Assembly (NCBI RefSeq): GCF_002223055.1 | Contig: NZ_NKFL01000004.1 | Span: 682,001 to 746,000, forward strand | Length of the DNA: 64,000 nucleotides | Origin: Burkholderia sp. HI2500 | GTDB lineage: Bacteria; Pseudomonadota; Gammaproteobacteria; Burkholderiales; Burkholderiaceae | Reading direction: 5' to 3' | Part shown: one piece after another, positions 1 to 8,322 of the stretch | Layout of the letters: each line of letters starts with the position of its first letter | How positions within the stretch are numbered: the first letter of the stretch is position 1 | The notes under the pieces: model-generated | The model's database searches: none | What the model was told of the DNA's origin: nothing | The model's input: only the letters and a program-made list of their open reading frames with translations | Position numbers and translations under genes: made by a program

Positions 1-1041
1 GCGGCCGGTTGCGCGCGCGTCGCGGTTCAGTTCGTCGATCAGCGCATCCGCGATCGCGAGCGCATCGCCGTCGCGCTCGCGCAGCGGCGGCATCGTGATC
101 GATGCCGCATCGAGGCGCAGCCACAGATCCTCGCGCAGCGTGCCGTTCGCGACCGCTTCGCGCGCCGGGCGGCGCGTGGTCGCGATCAGCCGGAAATCGC
201 TCGTGATCGAGCTCGTGCCGCCGATCCGCATGAAGTTCTGCGAATCGAGCGCATGCAGCAGCGCTTCCTGCAGCACGAGCGGCAGTGCGGTGATTTCGTC
301 GAGGAACAGCGTGCCGCCGCCGGCCTGTTCGAACAGGCCCGATTCGCGGCGCTCGGCGCCATCGAACGCACCGCGCTCATGGCCGAACAGCACGCTGTCG
401 AGCGACGCACCGTGCCGGCCGGCCTGTGCGATCGTCCGGCAGTCGAACGATACGAACGGCCCCTTGCGGCGCCGGCTCAGGTCGTGCAGCGTGCGCGCGG
501 CCAGCTTCTTGCCGGTACCCGCTTCGCCCGAGAACAGCACCGCCGTTTCGGTGCGCGCGTTGTGCTCGATCATGTCGTACACGTGCTGCATCGCGTCGCT
601 GCGGCCGACCAGCGCGCCGAAGCGGCCGAGATGGCGCAGCGACGCGCGCAACGACTGCACTTCGTCGATCAGTTCGTACGGACGCGGGATCCGCGCGAGC
701 AGGCTGCGCAGGCGCGGAATGTTGATCGGCTTCAGCAGGTAGTCCCAGATGCCGTGACGCAGCCCCTCGATGGCGCTCTCGACCGTCGCATTGCCGGTCA
801 GCACGATGACGGGCAGCGAGCCGTTCGGCTGTTGCTGCGGCAGGTGCTGGAGCAGGTCGAACCCGCTGCCGTCCGGCAGGTTCAGGTCGACCAGGACGAC
901 ATCGGGAATCGAGCGGCCGAGCGCCGTGCGCGCTTCTGCGAGCGACGTGGCCGTGTCGACCGAGAAGCCGTCCGCGGCGAGCAGCGCGGTGAGGCCGGAC
1001 AGACTGTTGGGATCGTCTTCGACAATCAGGGCGTGTGGCAT
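1..1041 (-). CDS. NtrC-family (sigma-54-type) response regulator, C-terminus outside window
   Basis: Two-component transcription regulator. The N-terminal receiver domain (about residues 1-120) starts MPHALIVEDD and has the acidic pair D9/D10, phospho-acceptor D52 in VDLNLPDG and the conserved lysine in YLLKP. A sigma-54-type AAA+ domain follows from about residue 140, with Walker A GEAGTGKK and Walker B GGTLFLDEI. The sigma-54 contact loop, normally GAFTGA, reads GAFDGA (residues 224-229), so the invariant Thr is Asp. The stop and the expected Fis-type DNA-binding helix-turn-helix lie beyond base 1. No histidine kinase is visible in the window. Seen: domain order and motifs. Known: the loop Thr is central to sigma-54 remodelling in this family. 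Inferred: it may act with weakened sigma-54 dependence or none. Confidence 0.9.
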   Translation of the reverse strand, partial: MPHALIVEDDPNSLSGLTALLAADGFSVDTATSLAEARTALGRSIPDVVLVDLNLPDGSGFDLLQHLPQQQPNGSLPVIVLTGNATVESAIEGLRHGIWDYLLKPINIPRLRSLLARIPRPYELIDEVQSLRASLRHLGRFGALVGRSDAMQHVYDMIEHNARTETAVLFSGEAGTGKKLAARTLHDLSRRRKGPFVSFDCRTIAQAGRHGASLDSVLFGHERGAFDGAERRESGLFEQAGGGTLFLDEITALPLVLQEALLHALDSQNFMRIGGTSSITSDFRLIATTRRPAREAVANGTLREDLWLRLDAASITMPPLRERDGDALAIADALIDELNRDARATGR

Positions 1042-1263
1042 GGTGGACGCAAGTCGAGTCAAGAGAGGCGGGCTGTCGGTCATCGTGGCCGCAGCCGCAT
1101 GTCAGATTAAAGACTGATTTTATGCCCCGCTGAACGCGTAACGAGCAATATTTCTCCGGCGCTATAAAACAGTTACCGATGATACAAATTGAATATCTTT
1201 ACCGGTGGCTTTTGTGCTTTACATGAGCCTGACTCTCGCCCGGTTGTTGGTGCCGGACAAACA

Positions 1264-1289
1264 AAAAGCGCCCCGAAGGGCGCTTTGTT
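1264..1289 (-). terminator. Rho-independent terminator of efp
   Basis: A 9-bp inverted repeat (1265-1273 with 1278-1286) closes a 4-nt loop that reads UUCG in the minus-strand transcript and is followed by a T-rich tail. It lies 25 bases past the efp stop. Confidence 0.85.
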
Positions 1290-1310
1290 CGATGCGGGTA
1301 TCGCTGGCGA

Positions 1311-1868
1311 TTACGCGCGGCTGCGGTATTCGTTCGTACGCGTATCGATTTCGATCTTGTCGCCGGTGTTGCAGAACAGCGGCACTTGCAGTTCGAAGCC
1401 CGTTGCGAGCTTGGCGTTCTTCAGCACCTTGCCCGACGACGTGTCGCCCTTGACTGCCGGTTCCGTGTAGGTGATCTCGCGAACCAGGACCGTCGGCAGT
1501 TCGACCGAGATCGCCTTCTCGTTGTAGAACACGACTTCGCAAGCCATGCCGTCTTCGAGGTAGTTCAGCGCTTCGCCCATCATTTCCGCTTCGACTTCGA
1601 ACTGGTTGTAGTCGGCGTCCATGAACACGTACATCGGATCGGCGAAGTACGAGTACGTCACTTCCTTGCGGTCGAGCACGACGACGTCGAACTTGTCGTC
1701 AGCCTTGTAGACCGCTTCCTGGCCTGCGTTCGTCAGCAGGTTCTTCATCTTCATCTTGACGACGGCGGAGTTACGGCCCGACTTGTTGTATTCAGCCTTG
1801 GCGATGACCCATGCGTCGCTGCCGATCTGCACGACGTTGCCTACGCGGAGTTCCTGTGCGGTTTTCAT
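1311..1868 (-). CDS. efp: Elongation factor P
   Basis: 185-aa EF-P, the normal length, with a KOW-like N-terminal domain and two OB domains. It binds ribosomes stalled at polyproline stretches and promotes peptide-bond formation. The modification loop reads NKSGRNS with Arg at residue 32 rather than the Lys used by the EpmA/lysyl pathway, so it belongs to the arginine-rhamnosylated class. The matching modification enzyme, earP, lies immediately upstream on the same strand with a 127-bp gap. A strong terminator follows the stop. Identification is firm; rhamnosylation is inferred from R32 plus earP. Confidence 0.97.
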   Translation of the reverse strand: MKTAQELRVGNVVQIGSDAWVIAKAEYNKSGRNSAVVKMKMKNLLTNAGQEAVYKADDKFDVVVLDRKEVTYSYFADPMYVFMDADYNQFEVEAEMMGEALNYLEDGMACEVVFYNEKAISVELPTVLVREITYTEPAVKGDTSSGKVLKNAKLATGFELQVPLFCNTGDKIEIDTRTNEYRSRA

Positions 1869-1995
1869 AAAAAACTGTCCTGATCAAATCAAATAAATAG
1901 GTGCCTGAGCGTTGCGCAACGGGTGAGGCGCCAAGCGGTGCATTCCGGTGGACGCCAAAAGCGAGCGCTTGCCTGGTCAGCCGTCGGATAACCGC

Positions 1996-3189
1996 TTATT
2001 TTAACTGAGATTTTGCGTATTCCGCCAGCTTTCCGGCGAGATCGCCGACGGCCGCGAGCGCATCGGCCCAGCGGGCCGCGTTGGCGTCCAGTGCGGCGCG
2101 GTGCTGCCAGAAATCGGCCCAGTCGGGCGTGCCGACGCCGTTCCATGCATGCCAGAACCGCTCGAGCGCCGCGCGCGGCGCGTCGGCGAGGCCGGCCGAC
2201 AGGTGCGCGAGCGCCGCGTCGAGCTTCGGCAGATGCACGTCGTCGGCCTGCGGGTAGATGTGCCACACGAACGGTTTGCGGGCCCACTGCGCCCGGACGA
2301 ACGAATCCTCGCCGCGCACGAAATTGACGTCGGCCACCCACAGCAACGGATCGTAGTCGGCCTGAGGGACGAACGCGAGCCCGTGAGCAGTCAGGTTGCC
2401 GCTGCGCGCATCCGTGCCCGCGCCGAACGACTCGACCCCGAAAAAACGCGCAACGGCAGGCGACACGCGGCCGGCCGGCACGAGCGCGACGACCGGTGTC
2501 GGGCCGTCGCGCCACTGCGCGAGCAGCGCGTCGACGGCCGGATTCTCGTACGCGAACAGGCTGACGACCGTCGTACCAGGGGCCGGCGGCGCGCCGCCGG
2601 TCGCGCGCTGCCACCAGGCATCGCGCGCCGCCGCGTCGGCTTCGAAGGCGGTGCGGCGCGCATCGAGGTCATGCTCCTTCAGGACGCCGCCGGTGCCGGC
2701 CGACAGGCCGGGGAAGAAAAACGTCTTCAGCAGCGGATAGCGCGGATGCGGCGACGGCCGCAGATGGAAATCGGCGACCCAGTCTTCGGCGCTCAGGTAT
2801 TCGAGGTTGATCCACACCGGGCGCCGTTCGCGTCGCGCCATCGCCGCGAGATACGCGCCGGGCAGCTCGCACGCGAACGCTTCGATCACGACATCGGCGA
2901 TCTCCAGCGCGTCGCCGGCTTGCGCATGCCAGTGCTCGATCACGATCGCGTCGACCGTCTGCCGCCCCGCGTCGGGATCGACCCCGGGCAGCAGGCGCGC
3001 GAATGTGCGCAGGTCGTCGACGAACAGGCGAACCTGCCAGCCGTGCTCGTGCGCGAGCTGGCGCGCGACGCGCCAGCAGACGCCGATGTCGCCGAAATTG
3101 TCGATCACCGTACAGAAGAGGTCGCAGGCAATCGGTTCGCCCGGCGCGAGCGGCGTGGCGGGCAGGGGGGCAGCGGTGGTGCGGGGCAT
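1996..3189 (-). CDS. earP: EF-P arginine rhamnosyltransferase EarP
   Basis: 397-aa protein of the EarP family (formerly DUF2331), which transfers rhamnose from dTDP-beta-L-rhamnose to EF-P Arg32. The N-terminal motif CTVIDNFGDIGVCWR holds the two catalytic-region aspartates at residues 30 and 34, with the same 4-residue spacing as in characterised EarP. The late RGEDSFVRAQW segment carries the glutamate/arginine signature of the nucleotide-sugar site. It is a GT-B-like fold without membrane segments. The N-terminus runs about 17 residues longer than in some homologues, so a later start is possible. It is transcribed ahead of efp and divergently from uvrC. Confidence 0.93.
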   Translation of the reverse strand: MPRTTAAPLPATPLAPGEPIACDLFCTVIDNFGDIGVCWRVARQLAHEHGWQVRLFVDDLRTFARLLPGVDPDAGRQTVDAIVIEHWHAQAGDALEIADVVIEAFACELPGAYLAAMARRERRPVWINLEYLSAEDWVADFHLRPSPHPRYPLLKTFFFPGLSAGTGGVLKEHDLDARRTAFEADAAARDAWWQRATGGAPPAPGTTVVSLFAYENPAVDALLAQWRDGPTPVVALVPAGRVSPAVARFFGVESFGAGTDARSGNLTAHGLAFVPQADYDPLLWVADVNFVRGEDSFVRAQWARKPFVWHIYPQADDVHLPKLDAALAHLSAGLADAPRAALERFWHAWNGVGTPDWADFWQHRAALDANAARWADALAAVGDLAGKLAEYAKSQLK

Positions 3190-3265
3190 CGAAGCGGGCC
3201 GGTGAATGCTCTAAACTGGCGATTCTAATAGACCCGTTCCGCGTTACAAGGCGCCCGGATCACGC

Positions 3266-5299
3266 ATGACATCCCCTGAAGCTTCCGATACCCCGTTCGA
3301 ACCGAAGAAGATCCTTGCGCAATTGCCGCACATGCCGGGCGTCTATCGCTATTACGACACGGCGGGCGCCGTGCTCTATGTCGGCAAGGCGCGCGACCTG
3401 AAGAAGCGCGTATCGAGCTATTTCACGAAGACGCAGCTGTCGCCGCGCATCGCGATGATGGTCACGCGCATCGCACGCATCGAGACGACCGTCACGCGCT
3501 CGGAGGCCGAGGCGCTGCTGCTCGAGAACAACCTGATCAAGGCGCTCGCGCCGCGCTACAACATCCTGTTTCGCGACGACAAGTCGTATCCGTACCTGAA
3601 GCTCACCGCGCACCGTTTTCCGCGGATGGCCTACTACCGCGGCTCGGTCGACAAGCAGAACCAGTATTTCGGGCCGTTCCCGAGTGCCTGGGCCGTGCGC
3701 GAGAGCATCCAGATCCTGCAGCGCGTGTTCCAGCTGCGCACCTGCGAGGATTCGGTCTTCAACAACCGCACGCGACCGTGCCTGCTGCACCAGATCGGGC
3801 GCTGCACGGCGCCGTGCGTCGGCGCGATCTCCGACGAGGATTACGCGATCGACGTATCGAATGCCGCGCGTTTCCTGCTCGGCCGGCAGTCCGAAGTGAT
3901 GAAGGAGCTCGAGCAGAAGATGCACGCGTTCGCGGCCGAACTGAAATTCGAGCAGGCGGCGGCCGTGCGCAACCAGATGAGCTCGCTCGCGACGGTGCTG
4001 CACCAGCAGGCGATCGAGGTCGGCAGCGACAGCGACGTCGACATCCTGGCCGTCGTCGCGCAAGGCGGGCGCGTGTGCGTGAACCTCGCGATGGTGCGCG
4101 GCGGCCGGCATCTCGGCGACAAGGCGTATTTCCCGACGCACGTCGAAAGCGCGCTGACGCTCGCCGAGGGCGGGATCGGCGACGAGTCCGAGCTGGCGGA
4201 GGCGGCCGATGCGTCCGCCGATGTATTGCCCGACCTGCCCGCGGAAGAACCCGGCCGCACGCGCGGTGACGCGGTGGCGTCGGTCGAGGCCGAAGTGCTC
4301 GACGCGTTCATCGCGCAGCACTATCTCGGCAACCGCGTGCCGCCGGTGCTGGTCGTGAGCCATGCGCCCGCGAGCCGCGACCTCCTCGAGTTGCTGTCCG
4401 AGCAGGCCGGCCACAAGGTGTCGCTGGTGCGGCAGCCGCAGGGGCAGCGGCGCGCGTGGCTGTCGATGGCCGAGCAGAATGCGCAGATCGCGCTCATGCG
4501 GCTGCTGTCCGAGCAGGGCTCGCAGCAGGCGCGCACGCGTGCGCTCGCGGAGACGCTCAGCTACGAATGCGACGATCTCGCGACGCTGCGGATCGAATGC
4601 TTCGACATCAGCCATACGATGGGCGAGGCGACGCAGGCGTCGTGCGTGGTCTACCACCATCACAAGATGCAGTCGGGCGAATACCGCCGCTACAACATCA
4701 CCGGGATCACGCCGGGCGACGACTACGCGGCGATGCGGCAGGTGCTCACGCGCCGCTACGAGAAGATGGTCGAGCAGGCCGCGCAAGCGGCTGCCGCCGA
4801 CGATGCGGCCGGCATCGACGGCGAGTCGACGCGCCAGGCCGAGGCGTCGAGCCTGCTACCGAACATCGTGCTGATCGACGGCGGCAAGGGTCAGGTCGAA
4901 ATCGCGCGCCAGGTGTTCACCGAGCTCGGCCTCGACACGTCGATGCTGGTCGGCGTCGCGAAAGGCGAGGGGCGCAAGGTCGGCCTCGAGACGCTCGTGT
5001 TCGCGGACGGCCGCACGCCGCTCGAACTCGGCAAGGAAAGCGCCGCGCTGATGCTCGTCGCGCAGATCCGCGACGAGGCGCACCGCTTCGCGATCACCGG
5101 TATGCGTGCCAAGCGGGCGAAGGCTCGCCAGACATCGCGGCTCGAGGAACTCGAGGGCGTCGGCGCGAAGCGCCGGCAGCGGCTGCTCGCGCGGTTCGGC
5201 GGGTTGCGCGGCGTGGTTGCCGCGAGCGTCGAGGAACTCGCGAGCGTGGAGGGCATCTCGCACGCGCTCGCCGAGCAGATCTACAAGCAGCTTCACTGA
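3266..5299 (+). CDS. uvrC: UvrABC excinuclease subunit C
   Basis: 677-aa UvrC, which makes both incisions in nucleotide excision repair. A GIY-YIG nuclease domain lies at about residues 22-100 ([22 protein letters not shown]). It is followed by the Cys cluster region ([17 protein letters not shown]), a UVR UvrB-interaction motif (about 207-242), the RNase H-like second nuclease ([25 protein letters not shown]) and a C-terminal helix-hairpin-helix ([13 protein letters not shown]). It is longer than the roughly 610 aa of E. coli UvrC because of two Ala/Asp/Glu-rich low-complexity insertions, near residues 300-340 and 505-532. Both lie between domains and leave the motifs intact. Confidence 0.97.
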   Translation: MTSPEASDTPFEPKKILAQLPHMPGVYRYYDTAGAVLYVGKARDLKKRVSSYFTKTQLSPRIAMMVTRIARIETTVTRSEAEALLLENNLIKALAPRYNILFRDDKSYPYLKLTAHRFPRMAYYRGSVDKQNQYFGPFPSAWAVRESIQILQRVFQLRTCEDSVFNNRTRPCLLHQIGRCTAPCVGAISDEDYAIDVSNAARFLLGRQSEVMKELEQKMHAFAAELKFEQAAAVRNQMSSLATVLHQQAIEVGSDSDVDILAVVAQGGRVCVNLAMVRGGRHLGDKAYFPTHVESALTLAEGGIGDESELAEAADASADVLPDLPAEEPGRTRGDAVASVEAEVLDAFIAQHYLGNRVPPVLVVSHAPASRDLLELLSEQAGHKVSLVRQPQGQRRAWLSMAEQNAQIALMRLLSEQGSQQARTRALAETLSYECDDLATLRIECFDISHTMGEATQASCVVYHHHKMQSGEYRRYNITGITPGDDYAAMRQVLTRRYEKMVEQAAQAAAADDAAGIDGESTRQAEASSLLPNIVLIDGGKGQVEIARQVFTELGLDTSMLVGVAKGEGRKVGLETLVFADGRTPLELGKESAALMLVAQIRDEAHRFAITGMRAKRAKARQTSRLEELEGVGAKRRQRLLARFGGLRGVVAASVEELASVEGISHALAEQIYKQLH

Positions 5300-5389
5300 C
5301 GCGGCCGTGCGGCCGGCCGCGTTGCCAGCGTTCTTGTGGCAGGCCGGTCGACACGGCACAATTGCGAATCCTTTACTGTCCCGCATGCC

Positions 5390-5977
5390 ATGCCGTTCAA
5401 TTTCCCGATTTTCCTGACGTGGGTACGGATCGTGCTGATTCCGCTCGTCGTCGGCGTGTTCTATCTGCCGGACACGGTGATGGGCGGCGCGCACCGCAAT
5501 CTCGCGGCGGCGGCGATCTTCATTCTTGCGGCGCTGACGGACTGGTTCGACGGCTACCTGGCACGAAAGTGGAACCAGACATCGTCGTTCGGCGCATTTC
5601 TCGATCCGGTGGCGGACAAGCTGATGGTGACGGCCGCGCTGCTGATCCTCGTACAGATTTCGCGGGTCGACGCGGCAATCGCACTCGTAATCGTCGGGCG
5701 CGAGATCGCGATTTCGGCGCTGCGCGAGTGGATGGCGCAGATCGGCGCGTCGAAGAGCGTCGCGGTGAACCAGCTCGGCAAGTTCAAGACCGCATGCCAG
5801 ATGGTCGCGATTCCGATGCTGCTGTTCTACGGGCCGCTGCCGCTCGGCGTCGCGACGATCGACACGCGCGTGTGGGGCGAATGGCTGATGTATCTCGCGG
5901 CGGTGCTGACGATCTGGTCGATGCTGTACTACATGAAGCTTGCATGGCCGCAGATTCGCGAGCGCGGCGGCGCGTGA
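5390..5977 (+). CDS. pgsA: CDP-diacylglycerol--glycerol-3-phosphate 3-phosphatidyltransferase
   Basis: 195-aa inner-membrane enzyme making phosphatidylglycerophosphate, the committed step to phosphatidylglycerol and cardiolipin. The CDP-alcohol phosphotransferase signature D-x2-D-G-x2-A-R-x8-G-x3-D-x3-D is complete (DWFDGYLAR ... GAFLDPVAD). Several hydrophobic helices span the protein. The ATG giving MPFNFPIFLTWVRI was chosen because it starts directly at the first conserved helix; the 18-residue upstream extension is not membrane-like. uvrC precedes it by 90 bp, and the tRNA-Gly cluster follows. Confidence 0.96.
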   Translation: MPFNFPIFLTWVRIVLIPLVVGVFYLPDTVMGGAHRNLAAAAIFILAALTDWFDGYLARKWNQTSSFGAFLDPVADKLMVTAALLILVQISRVDAAIALVIVGREIAISALREWMAQIGASKSVAVNQLGKFKTACQMVAIPMLLFYGPLPLGVATIDTRVWGEWLMYLAAVLTIWSMLYYMKLAWPQIRERGGA

Positions 5978-6005
5978 TGCGTCCGGTCGAGCAGGTTTTT
6001 GTAAA

Positions 6006-6024
6006 AAGGGCTGGAAAAGCCCTT
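6006..6024 (+). terminator. Hairpin after pgsA overlapping the tRNA promoter
   Basis: A 7-bp stem (6006-6012 with 6018-6024) with a 5-nt loop sits just after pgsA. The expected U-tract is absent; the right arm runs straight into the TTGACA box of the tRNA promoter. Weak terminator candidate. Confidence 0.4.
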
Positions 6025-6051
6025 GACACACGAATGTGCCTTCGACATAAT
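6023..6051 (+). promoter_or_regulatory. sigma-70 promoter of the tRNA-Gly cluster
   Basis: A perfect -35 TTGACA at 6023-6028 and a -10 CATAAT at 6046-6051 are separated by the ideal 17 bp. The first tRNA begins about 60 bases downstream. Confidence 0.8.
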
Positions 6052-6112
6052 CTCGCTTCTCCGCTGCACGACGAAGTAAGTGTGTGACGGGGAAGCAGTA
6101 GCGCAGCAATAC

Positions 6113-6188
6113 GCGGGAGTAGCTCAGTTGGTAGAGCGCAACCTTGCCAAGGTTGAGGTCGCGAGTTCGAGACTCGTCTCCCGCTCCA
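6113..6188 (+). tRNA. tRNA-Gly (GCC), copy 1
   Basis: 76-nt cloverleaf: 7-bp acceptor GCGGGAG/CTCCCGC, discriminator T, encoded CCA, anticodon stem CAACC/GGTTG with anticodon GCC, and T-loop TTCGAGA. Confidence 0.97.
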
Positions 6189-6241
6189 GATTTTTTCTGG
6201 CAGCGTGTTGTACGGCAAAGCGCTGCAGATGCAGGACACAT

Positions 6242-6317
6242 GCGGGAGTAGCTCAGTTGGTAGAGCGCAACCTTGCCAAGGTTGAGGTCGCGAGTTCGAG
6301 ACTCGTCTCCCGCTCCA
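6242..6317 (+). tRNA. tRNA-Gly (GCC), copy 2
   Basis: Identical in sequence to the preceding copy, with encoded CCA. It is separated from copy 1 by a 53-nt spacer that is itself nearly repeated after this gene. Confidence 0.97.
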
Positions 6318-6368
6318 GATTTTTCTGGCAGCGTGTTGTACGGCGAAGCGCTGCAGATGCAGGACAAT

Positions 6369-6444
6369 GCGGGAGTAGCTCAGTTGGTAGAGCGCAACCT
6401 TGCCAAGGTTGAGGTCGCGAGTTCGAGACTCGTCTCCCGCTCCA
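6369..6444 (+). tRNA. tRNA-Gly (GCC), copy 3
   Basis: Third identical copy with anticodon GCC and encoded CCA, after a 51-nt spacer that differs from the first spacer by only a few bases. Confidence 0.97.
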
Positions 6445-6451
6445 AGTAATG

Positions 6452-6475
6452 GGGAAGCCACGCTTCCCTTTTTAT
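6452..6475 (+). terminator. Terminator-like hairpin after the tRNA-Gly genes
   Basis: A 7-bp stem (6452-6458 with 6462-6468), a 3-nt loop and a following T5ATTT tract. It may separate or attenuate read-through into tRNA-Cys. Confidence 0.6.
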
Positions 6476-6543
6476 TTGATGGACTTTCAGTCCTCGAATA
6501 AAAATCTGTCGCTTGCCTCACGGCATTCGCACAGTCCGCTTTT

Positions 6544-6617
6544 GGCGCGATAGCAAAGCGGTTATGCAGCGGCCTGCAAAGCCGTTTAGGCCGGTTCGAC
6601 TCCGGCTCGCGCCTCCA
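6544..6617 (+). tRNA. tRNA-Cys (GCA)
   Basis: 74-nt cloverleaf with acceptor GGCGCGA/TCGCGCC, discriminator T, encoded CCA, anticodon loop CTGCAAA (anticodon GCA) and T-loop TTCGACT. Confidence 0.96.
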
Positions 6618-6628
6618 GGTAGAAAGAG

Positions 6629-6660
6629 AAAAAGCCCCGCTTCGGCGGGGCTTTTCTTTT
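6629..6660 (+). terminator. Rho-independent terminator of the tRNA cluster
   Basis: A GC-rich stem AAAGCCCCGC/GCGGGGCTTT closes a TTCG tetraloop, with a T-rich tail on the right and A-rich flank on the left. It could also serve the minus-strand gene that ends nearby. Confidence 0.88.
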
Positions 6661-6713
6661 TTCTGCATCGCTTGCGGCCGTCGTGCATGGTGCATGCGAC
6701 GGCCTGCGGGCGA

Positions 6714-7262
6714 TCAACCATCCACCGGCTGCGCCGGCGTGTCGAGCGTCAGCTGATAGAACGCCGCGTCGAGCCACCGGCCGAACTTGAATCCCGCCTG
6801 CGTGATCGTGCCCGAGTGCGCGAATCCGAGCTTCGTATGCAGTGCGATGCTTCCCGCATTGGTCGCATCGATACAGCCGACCACCACGTGCACCTGCGCT
6901 TCGCGCGCGCGCCGGACTACCTCGCGCAGCAGCACCTCGCCCAGCCCGCGGCCGCGCTGGTCGCGATGCACGTACACACTGTGTTCGACCGTGTACTTGA
7001 AGGCGGGAAACGCGCGGAACGTGCCCCAGCTCGCAAAGCCCAGCAGCGTGCCCGACGCGTCGACCGCGCCGATGACCGGGAAGCCGCCCGCGCGCTTCGC
7101 CGCGAACCACGCGACCATCGCTTCCGGCGGACGCGGCTTGTAGTCGTACAGCGCGGTCGAGTTCGCGATCGCGTCGTTCAGGATCTCGAGGATGGCCGGC
7201 GCATGCTCGGCCTCGCTGCAATCGATCAGGCGGACGTCGTCGCGCTGTTTCGGGGAATTCAT
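6714..7262 (-). CDS. GNAT N-acetyltransferase, Pat/MnaT type
   Basis: 182-aa acetyltransferase close to the phosphinothricin/methionine-sulfoximine (Pat, MnaT) group, which N-acetylates toxic amino-acid analogues using acetyl-CoA. The GNAT core is visible: YVHRDQRGRGLGEVLL (acetyl-CoA P-loop, RGRGLG) and HTKLGFAHSGT near the C-terminus. NDAI...T..Y at the N-terminus is typical of this group. The start MNSPKQ was chosen for its AGGAG Shine-Dalgarno. It follows the XRE-cupin regulator by 58 bp on the same strand, so that protein probably controls it. The substrate is inferred from family resemblance only. Confidence 0.87.
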   Translation of the reverse strand: MNSPKQRDDVRLIDCSEAEHAPAILEILNDAIANSTALYDYKPRPPEAMVAWFAAKRAGGFPVIGAVDASGTLLGFASWGTFRAFPAFKYTVEHSVYVHRDQRGRGLGEVLLREVVRRAREAQVHVVVGCIDATNAGSIALHTKLGFAHSGTITQAGFKFGRWLDAAFYQLTLDTPAQPVDG

Positions 7263-7320
7263 ACCGGCTCCTGTAGGCAATAAATAGGGCGCGCGCATCG
7301 CTGCTGCGACGACGCGCTCA

Positions 7321-7944
7321 TCAGGGGTTCCGCACGCCGGCGGCGGCAGACGCATCGCAGATCGCGACGACATAGCGCGCGGCATGCGACGACGGATTGC
7401 TGAAAATCAGCGGCTGGTCGAGCCGCATGGCCAGGCAGTCGCCTTCGTGAAGTTCGTGAAGTGCGTCGCCGAACGTGACGTCGACGCGGCCACTGATGAC
7501 CCACACCTGCTGATGCAGCGCGCTTTCACGTCCGCCGCTGTCGTACGCGACGCGTGCACCGGGCGGGAAATCCACCTCGACGAGCTGGATCGGCGACGGC
7601 CAGCCGGCCGGGGAGAGGTTGCGGCGCACATAGCCGGACGCCGGATCTCGCCATTCGGCCTGCTGCGCGCGGCGGGCCAGCGGCTGCGCGGGCGTGTCGT
7701 CCTGGTCGCCGCCGAACAGGCCGGCCAGCGATACGCCGAGGCCGGCCGCGAGCTTGTCGAGCACGACGGCCGTCGGGCTGGCCGAAGCGCGTTCGATGAG
7801 CGAGATCATCGAACGACTGACGCCGGAGCGCGCGGCCAGCGCATCGAGCGTGTAGCCTCGCACGGTGCGCAGGTCGCGTACGCGCCGGGCGATGCGTTCG
7901 TTGATGCCGGTGTCGTCGGCAACGGCGGTTGCTGATTCTTTCAT
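7321..7944 (-). CDS. XRE-family regulator with C-terminal cupin domain
   Basis: 207-aa cytoplasmic repressor/activator. An HTH_3 domain occupies about residues 15-70 (RRVRDLRTVRGYTLDALA, GVSRSMISLIER). A small beta-barrel cupin sensor occupies about 115-195 (PPGARVAYD, HQQVWVISGRVDV, HEGDCLAM). The ATG in MKESATAV is directly preceded, within 13-28 bases, by a perfect 6-bp inverted repeat, an apparent autoregulatory operator. The neighbouring acetyltransferase downstream suggests the cupin senses that enzyme's substrate or a related amino-acid-like molecule. No specific name can be assigned. Confidence 0.87.
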   Translation of the reverse strand: MKESATAVADDTGINERIARRVRDLRTVRGYTLDALAARSGVSRSMISLIERASASPTAVVLDKLAAGLGVSLAGLFGGDQDDTPAQPLARRAQQAEWRDPASGYVRRNLSPAGWPSPIQLVEVDFPPGARVAYDSGGRESALHQQVWVISGRVDVTFGDALHELHEGDCLAMRLDQPLIFSNPSSHAARYVVAICDASAAAGVRNP

Positions 7945-7956
7945 GATGGATTTATT

Positions 7957-7972
7957 TTCCAGCAAACTGGAA
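7957..7972. promoter_or_regulatory. Inverted-repeat operator before the XRE-cupin gene
   Basis: TTCCAG-CAAA-CTGGAA: perfect 6-bp arms around 4 bp, starting 13 bp upstream of the XRE-cupin ATG. Size and position fit a homodimeric HTH operator; binding is inferred. Confidence 0.55.
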
Positions 7973-8085
7973 TTCGATGTCAACGGGGTCGACCTCAGGC
8001 GGCTCGACGGAACTCGAACGGCTTGCTCGGCAGTCGTGCGCGGCGTAATATACGAATCGACTACGTTTCGTTTAATTGGGGATAT

Positions 8086-8322
8086 ATGGGCATCATCAAG
8101 ATTTCCGAGCACATGCACGAGCGGCTGCGCTCGACCAGCACGGCGCTGAGCCGCTCGATCAACGCGCAGGCCGAACACTGGCTGCGCGTCGGGATGCTGT
8201 CGGAACTCAATCCGGCGCTGTCCTACGGCGATATCTGCCGGATGCTGATCGAGGCCGAAGCGCGGGGCGGTGAGACGGGGCCGGCGGAACCGGTCGAGCA
8301 CGGCATCGAGCAGGTGGCGTAA
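8086..8322 (+). CDS. ParD-like antitoxin-family protein
   Basis: 78-aa protein starting MGIIKISEHMHERLRST, resembling the ParD_like family: ribbon-helix-helix-type N-terminus, then a helical region (SINAQAEHWLRVG, LSYGDICRMLIEAEA). No ParE-type toxin follows. Instead its stop TAA overlaps the ATG of the methionine aminopeptidase gene (TAATG), so the two are translationally coupled. It may be a small DNA-binding regulator of map or a repurposed antitoxin. A TAATAT box at 8046-8051 is a possible -10 element. Confidence 0.78.
   Translation: MGIIKISEHMHERLRSTSTALSRSINAQAEHWLRVGMLSELNPALSYGDICRMLIEAEARGGETGPAEPVEHGIEQVA

Noticed and set aside
3260-4786. Long open frame antisense to uvrC (508 codons)
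   Set aside because: A shadow of the GC-rich uvrC frame. The His/Arg-rich translation has no domain and the sense gene is certain. The same applies to other long antisense frames, e.g. 17285-18910 and 33160-35727.
6113-6444. Evenly spaced repeats mistaken for a CRISPR-like array
   Set aside because: The 76-nt repeated units are tRNA-Gly genes that fold into cloverleaves; spacers are near-identical, not unique.
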